From Gamsiella multidivaricata (lineage: Eukaryota; Mortierellomycota; Mortierellomycetes; Mortierellales; Mortierellaceae), in the NCBI RefSeq assembly GCF_025024155.1, contig NW_026251711.1:186001-250000 (forward strand): a DNA stretch of 64,000 bases. The letters are read 5' to 3'. Made by a program: the position numbers and the translations under genes. The notes under the pieces were generated by a model that made no database searches, was not told where the DNA came from, and saw nothing but the letters and a program-made list of their open reading frames with translations. The first letter of the stretch is position 1. The number at the start of each line of letters is the position of its first letter. Below, piece by piece: positions 46,050 through 56,900 of the stretch.

Positions 46050-47060
46050 TCACGGAATAAACGTCCTGAAGTACTTAACGCCTAGGATACCTTGGGCATC
46101 CAAGGTAACTGCAGTGGAGCCCGTTAGCTCTGGACGCGACGTCAGAATCCGATGAGCCACCGCGCTGGGGACCCTGCTGTAGCGGTCAAGATAGAGAGCT
46201 CGTAGGCTTGAGAAATGACGCTCGAGTGCATGAAACGCCTGGTTGTCGAATGTGGGCCTATAAAATGTGAGCAACACCAGCCGCGCGCAACTTTTCAGCA
46301 CCTTGGCAAGGTTGCTGTCGGTCAAGCAATTTCCGCCCAGGGTCAAGCTGTCTAAGAACGGACAGGAGGTCGCGAGAAAGGTCACACAGAGCGGTGGTAG
46401 GAAAGTCGATCCGATATAACTCCAAGGACCGTAGACGAGGACATTTTCGGATGATCCCGATGCGGTATTGGAGCATTTTACCGGAGATGATGCTGAGGCC
46501 CAGTTGTTCCATCGCAGGAAACTCGTGCCACTTGCCCAGGGAGCCGATGTCGGGAATCATGTTCATGCGTATAAACAAGTCCTTGAGACTAGTGCAGGAA
46601 TCCAGCAACAACTCCGGGCAAACCCGGTCAAAGGTGGAACATCCGGTGTTGAGTGTCTTCAACTTTGGACAGGATGATACGGCCAGCATGAGCTCTTTTA
46701 AGAGTGGCCCTTAGGCATCGCCAACTCCCGTAGATCAGGGGTTTAGCAGATGCGAATTGCAAGGGCATCCCAGGACGCAGGATTTATAACCTCAAATATA
46801 AAGTGGGCGACTTCAAAGTGAGTGCAGCGTGGAAGAGGGAGGTCTGTCGGCTCGTTGCGTATGTGCAGGCATCGGATATGGTCGGCATTGGATGCAATAG
46901 TCTCTCTGTTTGGTCCCTTGATATTCTCAGGCCAATAGATATCGAAATACAGGATAGGTGTGGAAATGGCGTGCCAACGCCTGCATACGGCTGCTGCTGC
47001 TGCGAGGCGGGATTACCAGAAAGCGAGACAGAGCGGGGATTGTTGCTAGTAAGAAACAAA
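46050..47060 (-). pseudogene. Decayed F-box/LRR gene, relic A
   Basis: Minus-strand fragments match the intact F-box/LRR gene in order. AAAVCRRWHAIS lies near 47010. SNADHIRYLHI lies near 46880. A long open piece at 46258-46689 contains MLAVSSCPKLKTLN, LLLDSCTSLKDLF and CPRLRSLELY. A piece in another frame at 46050-46385 contains CPFLDSLTLGGNCL and LERHFSSLRALYL. Frame changes near 46380 and stops near 46740 break it. Confidence 0.75.
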
Positions 47061-48060
47061 GCGGTCCCTAGCGACATGTCGCGCCTCTGAACGTTCGCCC
47101 AGCGCTGTTGCCATAAGAATGATGCCACCACGATAGGTGCTGTGCAGCTGCTGTGGGATAATCGGCAATTGGGTGCTGAATGCGCTTTTTTTTTTTGTTT
47201 CGGTGCTTAGGAAATCAGTCGAACAGGCACAACAATCTGTTGTGCGGCATTCATACGAGGAACACGTCCCTTCATCCCCATCGCATATCTCACAGCTGGT
47301 GGTCCAAGTCTTTTTAGTCGCGGACCCCAGGATGCCCAGCGTCCGCTATTCTACTACCCCAGAAAGACAGCAACGATTTCACCGATTTTCGCTGGATTTC
47401 AGTACTGTTACCATGTGGAATTCACCGGCGAAATATATTTTTCAAAAAAATTGTTCACCGCGGTTAACCGTTCACCGGTGAGAATCACTAACTGGAGACG
47501 GACTGCGGTAGAGAACTGCCGCAACCTTACTGATGTCCTGAGAGAGAGAATACGTTCCGCCTCTCGAAACGGCTGTTGCAGGAGAATACCTCCGGTATGC
47601 GACGGGGACAGCCAGGTCAAGGTCCATCGGATCATCGTTCCTTGCGCTGTGTACTCCTAGCGTCTTTTCCCTGCGACCTTAGGCTATTCTCAGGCGCATG
47701 TACAACAAAGATGGCTCTGTTCGTGTGTATCGGCTGCTTTATTTTGTCGCTCATATGTTATGGTCCGAGATACTAGCAGATCTCAAGAATCAGACGCTCC
47801 TACACAAATGGAGACAGGTGAGTTGTTTGTGTGGCCTTACTGCTCACAAAGCGCGCACCTACCATAGTCCGTACATCGTACATATTTAGTGCACCTTGCT
47901 CTTATTTTTTTTTTTGGAATTTTTTATTTTTTTGACGCGACGCGTATCTATTTCCGCAGCGCACAACAACGGTCTGTCATACCATTATTTATCCTCCATC
48001 TACTGTATACTAATCAAATTCCATCTCTATGCTCTGCGTCGCTCGTCTACGGTATCTCAT
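47061..48060. other. Intergenic with palindrome cluster
   Basis: No gene recognised. Three short perfect palindromes lie in 25 bases at 47457-47481: ACCGCGGT, CGGTTAACCG and TCACCGGTGA. A related TTCACCGGCGAA stands at 47421-47432. Confidence 0.4.
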
Positions 48061-48710
48061 TCAGAGTTGAACAGGCTTAGCGGGAGTAGACTTGGGGTGA
48101 GCAGGCTTGGAGTGAGTAGGCTCGGTGTGGATAGGCTTGGGGTGACGCTTGCCACGGGCGGGATCCGCACCATTCTTCAAAGAGCGCTTGGGATTGGGCT
48201 TCAGATGAGGCTTGACATGGGTGGGCTTTGGGTGGGGCTTGACATGGGTGGGCTTAACAGGCTCAGGCTTGCCATTGACAGGCTCAGGCTTGCCATTGAC
48301 AGGCTCGGGCTTGCCATTGACAGGCTCAGGCTTGCCATTGACAGGCTCGGGCTTGCCATTGACAGGCTCAGCACGCTCCTCCAGATCGCGCTTGGGGTGG
48401 GACTTTGGCTTGACGTGGGTGGGCTTGGTGTGGGACTTGACATGGGTGGGCTTGACAGGCTTGCCAGGCTCGCCATGGACGGAGTTGACAGGCTCGCCAT
48501 GGACGGAGTTGACAGGCTCGGGCTTGCCATGAACGGGTTCAACAGGCTGCTCAGGCTTGCCAGGGCGAGGGACCCCCGAGAAGGATTAGGGACAGCGCGA
48601 CCCCCAACTGCAGAAGCAGGGGCCTGGTTCGTGGGATCAGCCAGAGTCGACTGAAGCAGGGCCACGCTCACGAGAAGCGAGAGGATCGCAGAAGAGGACA
48701 GGAACTTCAT
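48061..48710 (-). CDS. Secreted Pro/Lys/His-rich repeat protein, frame interrupted
   Basis: The start at 48710 opens a clear signal peptide of about 24 residues (MKFLSSSAILSLLVSVALLQ, then STLA). After about residue 45 the natural frame lies one base away. It encodes heptapeptide repeats Gly-Lys-Pro-Glu-Pro-Val-Asn and segments KPTHVKPHPK and KPAHPKSTPAKPV, ending at a stop at 48061-48063. One extra base in the five-C run at about 48573-48577 would join the two into one protein of about 216 aa. As written, the signal-peptide frame instead continues into a Ser/Leu/Met-rich repeat and stops at 48201. Either the run is miscounted, or the gene is frameshifted. A secreted cell-wall or surface protein is the best guess. 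The upstream ACC/AAC microsatellite (48711-48760) is in the leader. Confidence 0.6.
48260..48364 (-). repeat. 21-nt coding tandem repeat
   Basis: Five nearly identical 21-base units encode Gly-Lys-Pro-Glu-Pro-Val-Asn; differences are mostly synonymous CCT/CCC changes in the natural frame. Because the unit is a multiple of three, the other two frames stay open too. Confidence 0.85.
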
Positions 48711-50114
48711 GGTAGTAGTAGTAGTTGTTGTTGCGGTGGTGGTGGTGGTGGTGGTTGTAGAAGTTGTGAAGCAAGAGAAGATGGGGTTAATGATCTGAAA
48801 GAAGGGAGCGAATGCAGGCTTTTTATACAGTGCTGCAATAGCGAGGTCGCCTCCTCTCCTGGACGGACGGATGTATGCCAAGACGTATCCTAACTTTCTG
48901 GCGCTCAATTGCCGGGTGAGAAGGTTCCATAAGGGGGCTGTTGGTGTAGTATGTGGGCTAGATATGGCGTTGCTTGTGGTCCACGGCCCTATTTGTGTCC
49001 TCGCTGTGTCATATCGAGCGCTGAGTAGACTAAAAACAGGCATTCAGAGTCGAATGGACAGCAAGCACGCGTGCACCCGAGTCGGGCACAGGGCCCTACC
49101 CCACAGAAAGCAAAGACCAATCACCTGCTGCTGTTGCTGTTGCTGCAATTGCCGCATGTCATATTGAAACAGGTTGTATCATACCATAGGTAATGCACGA
49201 CATGCATCCTTGGCTCATATTTGGAAAAGGGGATGACCATGTGCGGGACAAGTTAATACACTGTACTGATAATCCTATAAACAGCGCTCCCTTCATTCAG
49301 GATATATCTCCGGCACAACAGACACGACCCACAGCGTTTCACCCATATGGATAAAAAAGAGAATGGACCGTTCAACGATAGTAAAAATAGGGGAATGAAT
49401 CGTCTTGATCATGGCTGTTGTCAGTACCTATCGAAAATTACAATGCACTTCAGCCAGACACGGCCAAGTCAGGGTCTCGGTCAAAGTCCGGATCCAACAG
49501 AGTGAAAACCCTATTACACAATAAAGCAGGGCCTTTCCTGCACGTTTGCCCTGCATCGGACAGGGCTTTACATGTACCTCTATCCCGTATCAATCAAAAC
49601 ATTTACCCGTTCCATTATAGACTATATCATATTTTCGAGGGCTGTGGCCACGTCTCCAGGTATTCATCAGCGAGTAAACCGAGGTCTCTCCCTATTTTGA
49701 TTTATTAGACCGTTTTTCCATTGCAGGTTCCAGTTATGTAGCTGAGTGGTATACAACACCCTGTACCGTCTACGCTCATATCTAGGCGGAACCCTCGCAT
49801 ACGGTAAGGGTTGGACCAATTCATGTTGCTATATTTAACACGGTTCTTCATGGCTACCAGCGTAATGTATCGAACCCTAGAGATGGTTTAATAAGGGCTG
49901 CAACAGCCATTGATAGAGTTAGCTCGTTAGAAATTAATAAACGGATTTCAGTTGATCGACTACAAGGGACTGTAAGACACTACGATGGCACATCATCATC
50001 AATCCGCGGAAGATGTTCACTCCTATCGACCTGGCCTTATGCGACAGCGATAGAGGGAATCCGCGTGTGTGGCGTCAGCGATATTCAGGTTGGAATGAAC
50101 GGTTAACGAGGTGG
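48711..50114. other. Intergenic, no gene recognised
   Basis: Begins with a microsatellite of GGT/GTT type (48711-48762). A CTG/TTG microsatellite lies at about 49130-49147. An open frame at 49418-49708 has no recognisable features. Confidence 0.45.
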
Positions 50115-50720
50115 GAAGGGCACATCAGAATACAAGACCCATCTCAGTGGCCGCAAACTGGAGTACCTCTGTATGATATCGGGCTGGTGCTGAGGTAACA
50201 GACCGGAGCCGATACTGGAGGCTAGACGCTCCATCGCAGGTAACTCGGGCCACTTGTTCAAGGACTCAGGATCTAGAGTCTAAAGTGCATGAATAGCGAT
50301 GTCCTTCAGGCGAACGCTGCCAACTAGTCAGCTCTGCGCAAACTTTAGGGAGAATGAAGTTCGGCTGCATTAAAGCGTGATAGGTTCGGGTTTGACAGAG
50401 GAGAAGCACAGGGTGTTCCAAATCACTTGGACTCGGACCCGGAACTCGCAACTGGTATACTTCAGACGTGTGAAGCATCCAAGAGGGAAGCCGCTGATCC
50501 GTGGAGCATGAAGAGCCGCCGGATATGGTAGGCATTGGCCTCAATGCCGTCCTTGCTGGGTATCCTTGTGCCATCTGGACCAGTATATTTCTGCATGCAG
50601 AAAAGATGCGAACCCCTGAATCGAGCTGAGACAAAGTAAGGATTCGGGCCAAATGGCTGCTTATCCAGAAGGTCCATGTCGGCGGTACCCATAAATCGCA
50701 CAAGGATCGAGGTGTGAAGG
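50115..50720 (-). pseudogene. Decayed F-box/LRR gene, relic B
   Basis: On the minus strand, a stretch with GIEANAYHIRRLFML (near 50520) matches the region after the F-box of the intact gene. Near 50260-50120 SLNKWPELPAMERLASSIGS, then CP-lacking QHQPDIIQRYSSLRPLRW, matches its SLDRWPEFPQ region. Frames differ between the blocks and the C-terminal half is missing. Confidence 0.6.
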
Positions 50721-51048
50721 TTGGCTAGTCGGGATCCAGATGAGCGAAGTAGACGAGTGTACGATCCAGCAATTGGTTGGGGTGTTCACTTGCAACGATT
50801 GGATTGCCACACTTAGCCAGTTATTTCCCATATTAATGTCTCTTCAGGCGCGAATGGTCTGTTGGTTGGAGCTATGAAGCACAGCAGGTCCTGCAGTAGA
50901 TGTAGGCCCTTACGCGGAAAACACGTTATAGGCCAAAGATGTGGACGAGTGCGAGACTTGGTTCTCTCCGATATTCATCCTCCTTCGCCAACCAGCTAAC
51001 AATCGACATAGCTGCTCACTATTAACTCCCTGCCGCATCCTACATTCA

Positions 51049-51080
51049 TTTTTTTTTTTTTTTTTTTTTTTAAAAAAAAA
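51049..51080. repeat. T23-A9 tract
   Basis: A run of about 23 T followed directly by 9 A, just 15 bases before the start of F-box relic C. It could fold as a hairpin. Confidence 0.8.
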
Positions 51081-51094
51081 TAACCCAGCTTGTA

Positions 51095-52464
51095 ATGGAT
51101 TTTCCTGAAATCAGAGACTCGATGGCTATGAACCTGGTCAGGACGGACCTCACCTCGGCCGCGGTTATTTGTACGAACTGGAACGCGCCATTTATTGCTC
51201 GCCCCTACGCAGTGGTACGCTAGGAGACCCCGGGCCAGCAAGAAAGTCCTCACGTCCCACACAGATCACATCTGATATGTGGTATTCTATGAAGAGTTCC
51301 CCCTTGAAGCATACACGCGACTCCAAACAATCTAGCTCGAATTTGGCACATAGTTCTAGAAGATCTGGAGGCTGTTCACGAGCACTCTGAACCATAGTCC
51401 GACACTTAACGCGTTGTGTTTGCGTGGTAGGGGCCAGGAGTACAGAAAGAACGAAGAATTAATTGATAGCGAGTTCGTGAGTATCCTGATTTTGGGCATC
51501 GGAAAGCTCGCGATAATGCCCACCCAATTCGATCGTATGAAGCGGATCTCCTTGCCCAAGTCTGCCTCAGAGTTGAGAATATGCTTATCGTCAAGTTCGA
51601 TGGATTTAGAGGCAGCTTCGAATCGGTCATCGATATGGAAAAGTGTGCTTCGTCTCTTCACCACACCAGCGCACGTTCACTGACCTGCGCGAATGATGCC
51701 CTTGAGATAAGCAGAGTTCATTCGCGACTGCCCGAACTTGGCATCGCTCATCTGGAGTATATGCGGTACGGGTCTGGTCGCTACAAGTCTTCTACTCGCA
51801 GGGTTCTTTTCACGTGGTGCTTTTCCATCTCTCCGAGACCTAGAATCACATACTATGGACTGCAGGACATCCACGCCGCTGAGACTCTGAATAGAAGCTC
51901 GAATATGAGAGCCGTGGAAATGAATGGTTCCGGGCGTCCTTAACGCTAGCACAGCTTTCTTCCAGCGTAAGGAAACTTAAATTGTAAGAATTTCATCATG
52001 TATTGGGCGCTATGCTCTAGCAGATTCTGATGTCTTTTCCGGTGTTTCAGGGCTTTACTGCATTACGCTTGGAAGTCAAGTATATTCTGAATGTCACTGA
52101 TGAAGAGGATCAATGGGACCCAGCATTTGATTCGTACAGCTAGGCCTGCCTGGAAATGAGACAGCTTCGAGTCTTCGCTTGCGGACTGAAAAACAGACCC
52201 GAGGGATGGTACCGCACAATGTTTGAACACCTCGCACGACTAACGGCACCGGAGAGCTTGAATATTGGTTTACCCCTCAATGTACTGGTGTCCCCAGGAC
52301 CGAGTAAAGATGGACTTGATCTGAGTCTAGAAGCTGAGCTGGACGTCCTGCGGACTTTGGATCGATGGAAATGGATCAGGTTTAAGGATTTACAGCTGGG
52401 AGAGATAGGTTACAGCGGCCGTATGACCACCATCGGCGAGGCTTACAGGGAAGCTGATTGGTGA
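51095..52464 (+). pseudogene. Decayed F-box/LRR gene, relic C
   Basis: Plus-strand counterpart of the intact gene from end to end. The start reads MDFPEIRDSMAMNLV, then TDLTSAAVICTNWNAPF, very close to the F-box of the gene at 24.5-26.1 kb. A stop follows near 51220. After a worn middle, 52156-52464 reads FEHLARLTAPESLNIGLPLN and GLDLSLEAELDVLRTLDRWK, matching the C-terminal LRR end. The acidic repeat tail is absent. Confidence 0.75.
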
Positions 52465-52703
52465 ACTGGAGTTGAGGTAGACCGTAACACTTGGACCTGG
52501 ATGTTCACATGCATCGCATTGACCACAGACGCCGCCGCTGCGGCTCACGCGTGTTTGCCATCAAGGAACGAGCGACGACCTTCTCCAGCTTTTAATTCCT
52601 ACTCCTTCTCTTATTTCTCTTCTTTTTTCGCTTCCTTCATCCACATTAGAAAAATAACCTCCTCTCCTTCAACTACACCACAAGGAAACTCTCAAGTAAG
52701 GCC

Positions 52704-53732
52704 ATGACTTTCCGCAACCCCAACGATGGCTCGACCTACGTCGTCAAGTACATGAACCTCATGGGCCGCGCAGGTATTAACCCTCGCTATCTCTTCAACT
52801 GCCATCTCCTACGATTCTCTTTCTCGTTCACTAGCGCTCAACTCTTTTTCTCACCTTTGTTGCGTTTGTTCTTCATCCCTTCATTCATTTTTTTTTTTTT
52901 TTTACTTCTTCCGTCTACTTCTCATATAATAGCCATTGTCCGCACGATTTTACATCTGGCCGGTGCAGAATACAAAAACGAGTTCGTCGAAAAGGATGCA
53001 GTTGGTCTCAACAGAGCAGCCTATCCCTTTGGCCATGTCCCCGTCCTGATCGAAACTCGCGCCGATGGTACTGCCTTTGAGCTCGCAGAGACCATCGCCA
53101 TCGAGGTATATAACAATGCAAACTCGTGAAATCGAAAAAAAATGACATGTAGATTTGGTGTTAAACTTTGTCAAACGAGAATGCACAGCCCTATCGCTTG
53201 CAGACAAACAAACAAAGCATTGCCGTCTTCTTGCGCCAACACCAACACCAAAAAACGCGGCGTGTCTCAACTAGGGCTCATCTAAAACTTTGTTTTCCCT
53301 CTTTCAAAACTACAGCACTACTTGGCCGAGAAATTCGGCCTGCTCTCCTCCTCATCCCCACAGGAGGTTGCCCTCCAAAAATCCGTCGCCTTCAACATCT
53401 TCTTCGAACTCTACCAACACTGCTTCCTCCCCCAGAAACCCATCCAAGAAACCATCCAAGACCCCATCTCTGAACTCCGTACCAAGGTCCTCCCACAGTT
53501 TATTCATGTCCAGGAACGCTGGTTAAACAAAAATGGGAACAATGGACATTATTTTGGGGACAGACTCTCTTATCCGGATCTCGTCCTCTTGAACTGGGTT
53601 CGCGTTCTTGAGGCCATTGGCTACAAATGGGAGGATGAAGCCAGTCCCATCAAGAAGCTGGAAGCTACCGTTAAGGCTATGCCCGAATGGAAGGGACAGT
53701 TCGATGCCTTTCATCCCTTCAATACCCTTTGA
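52704..53732 (+). CDS. Glutathione S-transferase
   Basis: Three exons (52704-52773, 52933-53105, 53316-53732) give 219 aa. The N-terminal thioredoxin-like domain (residues 1-80) has YVVKYMNLMGRAIVRTILHL, then EYKNEFVEKD. FGHVPVLIE carries the cis-Pro, and ELAETIAIEHYLAEKFGL the glutathione gamma-glutamyl binding position (usually Ser; here the Ala-Glu-Thr sequence). The helical C-terminal domain holds the N-capping motif region in YFGDRLSYPDLVLLNWV. The likely role is conjugation of glutathione to electrophiles, in the cytosol. The Tyr in KYMNLMGR sits where Sigma- and Alpha-class enzymes have their catalytic Tyr. Class assignment by eye is uncertain. It converges with MED13, with 234 bases between stops. 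Confidence 0.88.
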
Positions 53733-53966
53733 GAATAACCATTCGCGCTGAGAAATAATGTGTTACGTTGTTTTCAAGGAATAAAACAGAAATGAAGCAA
53801 ATGCACAATGGATAATGAAGCATGGGAAGAGCAATGGAGATGATGAGGATAACGAGGACTCTAAACGATAGCAAAATAACTCAAGTACAATTTGAAGACT
53901 ATGCAAGAAAATGAAAATGATTAAAAGAAAAAAGACAAAAACCAGTACAATAACACATTGATACAA

Positions 53967-56900
53967 CTACGACGAGTCCTGTACCAGCAACAACACTCTC
54001 GACAAACGTTCCACCAAGACCAAATGATGCGGCAAACAGTTAGTTTGCACCGGCGACATCGACAGATACGACAACGCATGGAACTGCTTCAGAATCTCCC
54101 GCGTTGTGTTGGCTGCCACAGATGCCTTAATCGTCGGACCCGTACCAGCACTCTGCTGCTGACCCTGACTCTGCGCCTGGCCTGGAGTCTGGCTCTGGCT
54201 CTGATTCGGGTTCTGATTTTGATGACTCAGGCCATGGCCTCCCATGAAGGTTGACGATGGTGATGAAATCAAGGGTGAAGTTCCTGTGAATTGAGGCGAC
54301 GAAAATGACGCTGGTCTGAACGCTGATCCGGGAACCGAGGGATTAGCAACAGCCGTGCTATGTCGCTGCAAATGGTACGCCGTAGAATGCTGCTGCTGCT
54401 GGTACGGCGAAAGCGAGCCAATGTTCGAAAGTTGGATATTTCCGCCTGAGGCGTTCGTTCCTGGGGTCGATCCTGACGCCGAAGATGAAACTGTAATGGT
54501 CGGCGTACGCTGAAGATAGAGCAAATGGACTTCGATAGCAAGGGCTTCTAAAGAATGCTTCTCGCGCATCACAGAGTTGGATTGAATGGGCACCTGAATC
54601 AAGTACCCTGTCGATAGCGGAAGAATCACGTCGTTCCCTGTAGCCTGTCGGTTCGACCACGAAGACGCACCCTGCTGTGTGTCCGTCTGCCGCGTGTCCG
54701 TTTGCTGCTCCATTTTCAACTGCTGCTGCTGATCAGACTCCTCTTGCTTCAGCTTGAACTCCATATCTACATCCTGGTCCTGGTCCTGGCCCAAATTTGT
54801 CAACGACCCAGACAAGAACCCGACATCCATGTTGATATCATCCTTGGAATCTTCCTGCCCACCCTCAGGACGTACTTTCAGCTCATCTTTGGACATGGAA
54901 TTTCCATCGCTCGTGCCAAATCCAAAGCCTGTTCCTACAAGCCCAGCCTCTTGACGTGGCACAATCAGCGGGATTCGATGGTTCAGAATTAGGGCGTACA
55001 CCTGTCCTGCGCTGTTCTCCAAAGTTTCGCTGCTAGCGAGTCCGCCAATACCACCCAATCCTCCAGATCCCGCAGCTTGTGATCCATTGTTTCCGCCTGC
55101 TGTCCCAGCCGCACCAGCGATCCCAAGACCAGTCGTACCAAGAGCATTCATTCCTGCATGGCTACCGCTCATGGGTGTCGCCGCAGTCGTCGTAAAATCT
55201 GGCGTCGACGATGAAGCATTCGATCCTATGGCCTGCGATAGAGGCGTCGAGATAATTGAAGAGCTTCCAGCGAGAGGGGTCTGTCCTGTTCCCATAGCTG
55301 CCGGTGTGCTGATTCCACTTGCATTCGGCGTCAGTCCTGAGACCAGGAATTCAGCACCACGACTGTGTGGATACATACGCAGGGGCGAATCAATGTCGAC
55401 CGCAACAATAGCCGTATGGTTGGTATCGCTGGTTAGACGCGTCCATTCCTGAAGTTCCAAACGCGTCATCAAGCCGAGTTTGCACACAACCGTCTTCCAC
55501 GCGAACGACCCGCGTTTTTGATAGACCAACGTCCGTGTCCAGATCTCCTTCAGGCAGTTTACAGGTGACCGATCCGCACCGCCGTTGTTGCATTCCGCCA
55601 AGTCCAACGTCATATGCTCCAACATTTCACCTCGATGATCTGTCCATACACAGACCAGCCAACGCCCCTCGAGACTAAATCCGTAGCCAACATGAAGAGT
55701 TGCTGCTGGTTTGGGAACCGAATTGGGTTTTTGGTCGACATCGAAATGAATGGACGTAGGTATTGTCTTGGCCAGCGCGAACGATGGCGCGTACGAGTTG
55801 ATCTGCGCCATCATTTCTCGAGAGTAAATCGGTCGCTCTAGGAACAACTTGCACTTCGTGTACACCGTGAAGGCAATGTCCTTCATTCCAAAGCGCAGAT
55901 ATCCTCCGAAAGTCGATGGATAAATCACATGCTGAATCGGCACCATCTGCAGGACGAGTCGCTCCCTTTGTTGTTCCATTGGCGTCAAGAGGGATCCCAT
56001 GGCTGCTGTGCGGAACTGTGTTTTCATGATTGAGAAGCAGCGGCATAGATCAAAGTAGCCGGCTCCGTGTGAGAATGGGTTCACCATGTAGATGACAGTG
56101 TGCACACCTCTCGGCGTCGAGATCCCGCCCAGAATCGAACCCAGTCGCTGACAGCCATCCAGATAGCTCCGCACCTGTCGAGCCTCCATCGACTCGCCTA
56201 GCATAGCTGGCAGCAAGGGGATCGGCACGAGTCCTGGCTTGTAGTCCTGTAAAGACCCTGGCTGATGCTTCCCGAGCAAAGACGTCTCAAAGACAACGCC
56301 GAGGTCCCTCCAAAACTTACTGACACTGTTCTCCATGTCCGCGCCCTCTGGATAAACCACAAAGTAGGCAATGCTCTTCTTGCTCGAATAAGGCTCCAGA
56401 CTTAGTTTCTCCCAAAATCGTAGGATTGTTGGTGCAGCCTCAAGCCATTCCTCATTATGGCCGACTACGATGTCCGGAGGCTGAAGTTGCAAAAGGTTAG
56501 GTTCTGCTGGTTTCTTCTTCTTGACCTGATATTTGCCGTACTTGGACGGCATCTGCTGAGCTTCCGCAAGTGAGAAGTATTGATGGAGTGTTAAGGGCCC
56601 CTTCATGACAACCGGGGGTGTGATATTGCTTTGACTGGAGTGATGACGATGTCCATGGATGGTTGTTATGCTCATTGTCATGTCCTGAGATGCATCCGAG
56701 GGTACTGGAAGCGCAATATTGTTTTCCGACTGGTTTCCCCGTAAGCGGTCAAAGAGCTCGAATATGACGGTCTTCATTTCCATCATGTTCCTGAACGATT
56801 CGTCTCCCAATGCTGGTACAGTTGCAACTCCTACAAAAAATGAGAAGGGCAAGCAGAGTGATGGTTAATATTGTACAAACCAAGTATTCATATACTGCAC

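Noticed and set aside
48201..49043. 280-codon minus-strand frame that starts upstream of the signal peptide
   Set aside because: Its first 110 codons cover leader and microsatellite DNA; the Met at 48710 begins a textbook signal peptide.
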